DNA of 18,805 nt from CALKYB01 sp964510575 (lineage in GTDB: Bacteria; Bdellovibrionota_C; UBA2361; SZUA-149; CALKYB01). The stretch covers positions 1 through 18,805 of the forward strand of contig CAZECN010000045.1 in the NCBI GenBank assembly GCA_964510575.1. Reading direction: 5' to 3'. How positions within the stretch are numbered: the stretch's first letter is position 1; each line of letters starts with the position of its first letter. Below, in pieces: positions 14,874 through 18,805 of the stretch. The notes below the pieces were generated by a model. The model was not told the origin of the DNA. It ran no database searches and saw only the letters and a list, made by a program, of their open reading frames with translations. Position numbers and translations under genes: made by a program.

Positions 14874-16184
14874 CTATCTTGATACTATACTTCGATCAAT
14901 ACTGTTGCCTGTTCCAAGAAATTGGTTAATTGCGTTGATACTATGTTCTTCAACAAATCTACCTGACTTACTTGGAACCCAAATAATATCTCCGTCTCGT
15001 AGTCTTACGTCCTGAGTATTTCTTAGAGTAAGGTCTTCAAAGTCGACTGAGAGTACGACTTTCTTACCGAATTCTAGCTCTCGATAAATTTCAATATTAT
15101 TGATATCAGCTGAGTAAGTTAGTCCCTGTGCTGCTGAAAGAGCAGAGAATAGACTAGGCGTTATGCCCGAATCATTTGCAGTTCTGTTTCCAAAACCTCC
15201 ACCTCTAACTCTGAAAGATCCCCTAGTGACGACTTCCCCATATATTTGAACTAAGGAAGAAGGAGGGAAATAAACCGCATCTCCTGGTCTAAGTGGTACG
15301 TGTAAAGGTGCTCTACTTAAGCCGCCAAAAAGTTCCTCAAGATCAATCTGAATTCTGGCATGAGGGTGATATTTGTCGTGTAGAGGTACTTTTGCCGCCT
15401 TCTCTTGGTATAGACTACAGCCTTGATTGGTAGCATTTTCGGAATTACTCCATCCAGGTTGACCATGTCCACAATATGGATTGAAATCTTGTAGGTTCGT
15501 TCTTCTTTGGTCGGTGCCGCTATTTTTAGTGTTGTGTAGGGCTCCCGCAGGATATAGGTAAATCACCCCTGTTGAAGATAGTAGTCTCGGATCAGCAGTT
15601 TCAATTAGAAGTTCTACAAGAGAATAGTTTGGTCTTCGCAGTGGATACGCCCTTGAGCTCCCGGATTTGCCTTTAGAACTGTTGTTGCTTGCCTTAGCAA
15701 CGTTTTGTCCAAGAACCCAAACCTTCTGAGAGTCGTAGTTTGTAATCTCAACATGAACTTGTGGTTCAATTACATAATCTTCGGCTTTAGCTCTAATCTT
15801 TTTAAGTAATTGATTTTCAGTAAGCCCAGCAACATTGATCGCACCCACGAAAGGTAATTGGATATTACCGTTACTGAGTACTTCGTATTCTTTGCTAATT
15901 TCTTCGAAGTTTTTAACTTCAATAGTTAAGCCATCTCCTGGCCCAATGCGGTATTTGTTGTCAGTAGCGTAAGACTTACTAGATAGTCTTTTGTCTATAA
16001 GGTTTTGAAGTCTGACTCGTTGTTCGCGGTCGTAAAGGTAGAAAGCATCAAGGCCTACGTATTCGGTGGCTGGGTCTTGTCCAAAGGGTTTATTTAGTTC
16101 AACCCTTGAAGGAATATACCTTACGCAAGACTGAAAACTCGTCAGAAATAATGCTAACAGTAGTAATGCTCTAAAACGTTTCAT
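14874..16184 (-). CDS. outer-membrane polysaccharide export lipoprotein (OPX/Wza-like)
   Basis: A 436-residue OPX protein. The signal ALFLTSFQSC gives a lipobox with lipidated C20. The Poly_export domain starts at YRIGPGDGLTIEV (78-90) and runs to about 150. A first SLBB domain begins at VWVLGQNV (155-162) but is interrupted by a long insertion (about 163-275). A second SLBB runs from VQIYGEVVTRGSF (312-324) to DGDIIWVPSKSG (397-408). The tail after 410 is short and only weakly helical, so the outer-membrane helix of E. coli Wza may be missing or reduced. The protein should form the export channel with the chain-length protein encoded next. ATG with AAGG about 7-8 bases upstream. It is the first gene of the export operon. 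Confidence 0.9.
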   Translation of the reverse strand: MKRFRALLLLALFLTSFQSCVRYIPSRVELNKPFGQDPATEYVGLDAFYLYDREQRVRLQNLIDKRLSSKSYATDNKYRIGPGDGLTIEVKNFEEISKEYEVLSNGNIQLPFVGAINVAGLTENQLLKKIRAKAEDYVIEPQVHVEITNYDSQKVWVLGQNVAKASNNSSKGKSGSSRAYPLRRPNYSLVELLIETADPRLLSSTGVIYLYPAGALHNTKNSGTDQRRTNLQDFNPYCGHGQPGWSNSENATNQGCSLYQEKAAKVPLHDKYHPHARIQIDLEELFGGLSRAPLHVPLRPGDAVYFPPSSLVQIYGEVVTRGSFRVRGGGFGNRTANDSGITPSLFSALSAAQGLTYSADINNIEIYRELEFGKKVVLSVDFEDLTLRNTQDVRLRDGDIIWVPSKSGRFVEEHSINAINQFLGTGNSIDRSIVSR

Positions 16185-16403
16185 AAATAAACCTTGAGGA
16201 GATACAAATTCCCCCTACCATCAATTAAACTAACCAAGGGATAAGCATCCCCCTCTCTTGAAGTTTCACCTGTTAGAATAGATGGTCTTTGGGGCTTGTT
16301 TGGTTCAGCAGATCTCTGGATAATCAAGAGTATAGAATTTTAAATTTTTAATAAGTTAAACTTATCTAGGCAAAAAAAGACTAGCCCCTCTAAGCTACTA
16401 AAA
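16185..16403. promoter_or_regulatory. divergent intergenic region with palindromes
   Basis: Promoters for the export operon (minus) and for the nucleotidyltransferase-glpK unit (plus) should both be here. The perfect palindrome ATAAGTT-A-AACTTAT (16351-16365) sits in an AT-rich tract that also holds TATAGA (16331-16336), whose complement is TCTATA; either could be part of a -10 box. A second small inverted repeat, GGGAT-AAGC-ATCCC (16238-16251), lies in the likely leader of the OPX gene. No confident -35/-10 pair was found on either strand. Confidence 0.4.
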
Positions 16404-17447
16404 ATGAACAGCTTTCCCTTATACCTAGATACTCTACTAAAAAACTCAGAATACCAGCTTAGCGACGGCGATTTGTTACTAAAATCATCAAGTAGTGTGT
16501 CTAATAGCGCACCCGAGGAGATTTCAGGTCACGTTTCGATTAATCGTTTGGCTCTTTTGAAATTGTTTAAGGAAATTTCAAGAGAATTGGAAAAGCAAAA
16601 CATTCAGTTTTTGTTAATCAAGGGACTGGCTTTTGAACTTAGCTTTTATCCCCAAGACTACCAAAGAAGATTTTCTGACTTAGATCTTCTTATAGATAAA
16701 AGTGATCTACCAGCGGTGCGCAGCATTTTAGAGACTAAGGGCTTTGCGCCAGAGTTGAAGGTGTCAGAGAAAGAGCTCGCTTATGAAATAAAGCAGCAGC
16801 ATGCACTTTGTTTTGTGGGAGGGCAGGGCGAAGAAGTCGATATTCACTGGCGCTTGATTCAAGAGCAGTTTTCTATAGAAGATAAAAGACTGGAGCTTTT
16901 TAATGGGAAAATTGGCTTTGAGCATCAAGGAATTAAATTTGATGCCCCTTCCTTGGAATTGCATTTTTTACTTGTTGTAATTCAAGCTTACAAAACTCTC
17001 TGGCAGGAGCTAAAATACTTAGTTGATATTGAACAGGCTCTTTCTTCCGGCAAGCTAGACTTAGCGGTGGTTTCAGAACTAGCGAAAAGCTCGGGAATGG
17101 AGACTATACTGCTTTTTAACCAAGCAGTTAGTACTCGGGTCTGGGATAGAAAAGTCCCTAGCGGGGAAGAGTTTGAAGGTTTTCCCGACTGGTTCGAACA
17201 GCCTCTAGAGCTAGTTTTAGAGCGTTTGGAAAAAGGAGAGGAGATTTCTGAATTTGAACGGCTGAAGATAGAACTTTCTTTTAGAAGTTCGTTGGCTGAT
17301 AAGGCAAAGTTTATCTTTAAGAGAACCTTCATACCGCATGAGAGAGACTGGGAGCTAGGGCTTCCAAGTAGTCTATTTTTTATTTACTTTATTATTAAAC
17401 CTTTTCGGGTAGTTTTTAGTGGCTTTAAGGGGGCCTTGGGTTTGTGA
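16404..17447 (+). CDS. nucleotidyltransferase family protein (PF14907-like)
   Basis: A 347-residue protein with the motifs of the uncharacterised nucleotidyltransferase family PF14907: FLLIKGLAFE (69-78), RRFSDLDLLID (88-98, D92 and D94 as the metal-binding pair) and EEVDIHWRL (143-151, D146 as a third acidic residue). These motifs indicate the nucleotidyltransferase fold and probably a competent active site, but the substrate of the family is unknown. Members often sit in capsule and exopolysaccharide loci, including exosortase-linked ones. It starts with ATG after an A-rich stretch and has no strong ribosome-binding site. It is divergent from the OPX gene. Its stop overlaps the glycerol kinase start as GTGA, so the two are probably translated together. 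Confidence 0.82.
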   Translation: MNSFPLYLDTLLKNSEYQLSDGDLLLKSSSSVSNSAPEEISGHVSINRLALLKLFKEISRELEKQNIQFLLIKGLAFELSFYPQDYQRRFSDLDLLIDKSDLPAVRSILETKGFAPELKVSEKELAYEIKQQHALCFVGGQGEEVDIHWRLIQEQFSIEDKRLELFNGKIGFEHQGIKFDAPSLELHFLLVVIQAYKTLWQELKYLVDIEQALSSGKLDLAVVSELAKSSGMETILLFNQAVSTRVWDRKVPSGEEFEGFPDWFEQPLELVLERLEKGEEISEFERLKIELSFRSSLADKAKFIFKRTFIPHERDWELGLPSSLFFIYFIIKPFRVVFSGFKGALGL

Positions 17448-18805
17448 GTAAAAATAGCGAATTGATACTGGCAATTGATCAGGGAACTACGTCTTCTCGG
17501 GTTATTGCCTACAATCTTCAGGGCGAGGAAATTCGCTCGGCCTCTAGACCTCTTCCTATTTACTACCCGCAGGATGGCTGGGTTGAGCAAAAGCCGGCGG
17601 AGGTTTGGAGTTCTGTTAGTGAGAGTTTGGAAGAGCTTGTCTCTGGTATTGACCTTGAAAGTGTTCTCGGTGTTGCTGTCACCAACCAAAGAGAGACCGT
17701 GCTTGCTTGGAATCCAGAAACTGGAGAAACTCTTTCTCTGGCAATTGTTTGGCAGTGTCGTCGGTCAAAAGATATTTGTGCTCGTTGGAAAGAAGAGGGA
17801 AGAGAGGCAGAGATTAAAAGAAAAACAGGTCTTGTGGTTGATGCCTATTTTTCTGGAAGCAAAATTCTTTGGATGCTTGAGAATATTTCAGGTTTGAAAG
17901 AGAAAGAGATAAATGGAGAAGTAGTCTTTGGCACTATGGACAGTTGGGTGGTCTATAAGCTTAGCCAAAGGCTTGAGAGAGACGCCGTTGTTACTGAGCC
18001 TTCAAATGCTTCGAGAACAATGCTCTTTGATATTAATCAAGGCGACTGGGACCAGGAACTTTTGGATGCGGTTGGAGTTTCTAGCTCTAGTATGGCCAGG
18101 GTTTTGAAGTCGGATGGTGATTTCCCTAAAGCAAAAATTAAAGGAAAAGAAATTCCAGTTCTAGCTATTTTGGGTGACCAACAAGCTTCGCTGAAGGGAC
18201 TATCTTGTGACCAAGCTGGTCAAGCCAAGTGCACTTTTGGTACAGGGGCTTTTCTATTAGTTAATGAAGGGGAAAGGGTTGCAGCTCCAGGGGCAGGACT
18301 ACTCTCGACGGTAGCCTGGCAAGCTGGGGCAGGGAAGTCTGTTTATGCTACCGAGGGCAGTGTGTTTATGGCAGGAGCTTTGGTTCAGTGGCTTAGGGAC
18401 AGCTTAGGAATTGTTAAAAATGCTGAGGAGACTGAAACACTGGCAGCGGAAGTTGAGGACTCTGCCGGAGTGGTAGTTGTTCCAGCCTTTACTGGGCTTG
18501 GAGCCCCTCACTGGGATCCAGATGCAAGAGGCCTGATTGCTGGTTTAACAAGAGATAGCAATTCAAAGCATATTGTAAGAGCTTCGCTTGAAGCTGTAGC
18601 TTTTCAGGTTAAAGACCTGCTTGCTGCTTTTCCAAGTTCAGTTAGCACCATCAAGGTGGACGGTGGAATGAGTCGGAATAAACTATTTTGCCAAATGCTT
18701 GCTGATATTTGCCAAATTCCTGTTGAGATTTCCCCTCGTGTTGAAGCCACTGCTTTTGGTGCAGCCAGACTTGCCGCAGAGAGGCTAGAGCATGATGTTT
18801 CACCT
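17444..18805 (+). CDS. glpK: glycerol kinase (partial, cut by right edge)
   Basis: The first 454 codons of an FGGY-family kinase that would make glycerol-3-phosphate from glycerol and ATP; roughly 40-50 residues are missing at the C-terminus. The match to GlpK is clear: AIDQGTTSSRV (10-20), GWVEQKP (45-51), TNQRET (80-85), IVWQCRR (101-107), AYFSGSK (134-140), NASRTMLFDI (188-197), GDQQASLKG (244-252), FGTGAF (265-270), PAFTGLGAPHWD (347-358) and VDGGMSRN (405-412). R83, E84, W103, Y135, D245 and Q246, the glycerol-binding and catalytic residues of E. coli GlpK, are all present at those same numbers. The start is GTG, inside a 4-nt overlap with the nucleotidyltransferase gene, behind AAGGGGG (17428-17434). 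Position 236, an Arg needed for fructose-1,6-bisphosphate inhibition in E. coli, is Glu here. Confidence 0.93.
   Translation, partial: MSKNSELILAIDQGTTSSRVIAYNLQGEEIRSASRPLPIYYPQDGWVEQKPAEVWSSVSESLEELVSGIDLESVLGVAVTNQRETVLAWNPETGETLSLAIVWQCRRSKDICARWKEEGREAEIKRKTGLVVDAYFSGSKILWMLENISGLKEKEINGEVVFGTMDSWVVYKLSQRLERDAVVTEPSNASRTMLFDINQGDWDQELLDAVGVSSSSMARVLKSDGDFPKAKIKGKEIPVLAILGDQQASLKGLSCDQAGQAKCTFGTGAFLLVNEGERVAAPGAGLLSTVAWQAGAGKSVYATEGSVFMAGALVQWLRDSLGIVKNAEETETLAAEVEDSAGVVVVPAFTGLGAPHWDPDARGLIAGLTRDSNSKHIVRASLEAVAFQVKDLLAAFPSSVSTIKVDGGMSRNKLFCQMLADICQIPVEISPRVEATAFGAARLAAERLEHDVSP

Noticed and set aside
17475..17897. 140-codon plus-strand frame
   Set aside because: It is a shadow of glpK in another frame; the glpK frame from GTG 17444 has unmistakable conserved motifs.
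1..18805. CRISPR array, insertion sequence, prophage, tRNA or known defence system
   Set aside because: No spaced direct repeats, transposase or integrase motifs, tRNA cloverleaf or defence-protein motifs were seen on reading either strand.

Overview
This window looks like part of a cell-surface polysaccharide (exopolysaccharide, capsule or O-antigen type) locus from a Gram-negative bacterium. The Gram-negative assignment rests on an outer-membrane polysaccharide export (OPX/Wza-type) gene with a lipoprotein signal, next to a Wzc-type chain-length protein and a separate BY-kinase. The DNA is AT-leaning and gene-dense, with GTG/ATG stop-start overlaps and some apparent TTG/GTG starts. I cannot fix the phylum from the sequence alone. 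Several proteins (first sugar transferase, O-ligase/polymerase, chain-length protein, tyrosine kinase, and possibly the GT at 10684) resemble the families that accompany exosortase/PEP-CTERM loci. No exosortase and no PEP-CTERM protein is visible here.

Layout. Bases 1-660 are poorly coding: a possible gene fragment runs off the left edge on the minus strand, and a 59-residue candidate small gene sits at 480-659. Bases 676-3300 (minus) hold an O-antigen ligase/polymerase-like membrane protein followed by an stp1-like glycosyltransferase. Bases 3456-7480 (plus) hold a GT2 glycosyltransferase, two GT4 glycosyltransferases and an enoyl-CoA hydratase, the last three joined by 4-nt overlaps. Bases 7486-8673 (minus) are another GT4. 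Bases 8808-12418 (plus) encode an MsbA/PglK-like ABC exporter, a GT4 and a hexapeptide-repeat acyltransferase. Bases 12444-16184 (minus) form the export operon OPX lipoprotein - chain-length protein - BY-kinase. Bases 16404-18805 (plus) encode an uncharacterised-family nucleotidyltransferase coupled to glycerol kinase, which is cut by the right edge.

Working model (inference). The glycosyltransferases build a repeat unit on a lipid carrier. The ABC exporter may flip it, since no Wzx flippase is visible. The ligase-like protein polymerises or transfers it, the acyltransferase decorates it, and the OPX, chain-length and kinase proteins export it and control its length. Missing from the window are the priming glycosyltransferase, nucleotide-sugar synthesis genes and a Wzx flippase, so the locus probably continues to the left. 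The roles of the crotonase, the nucleotidyltransferase and the glycerol kinase in this setting are open. No tRNA, rRNA, CRISPR array, insertion sequence or transposase was seen.
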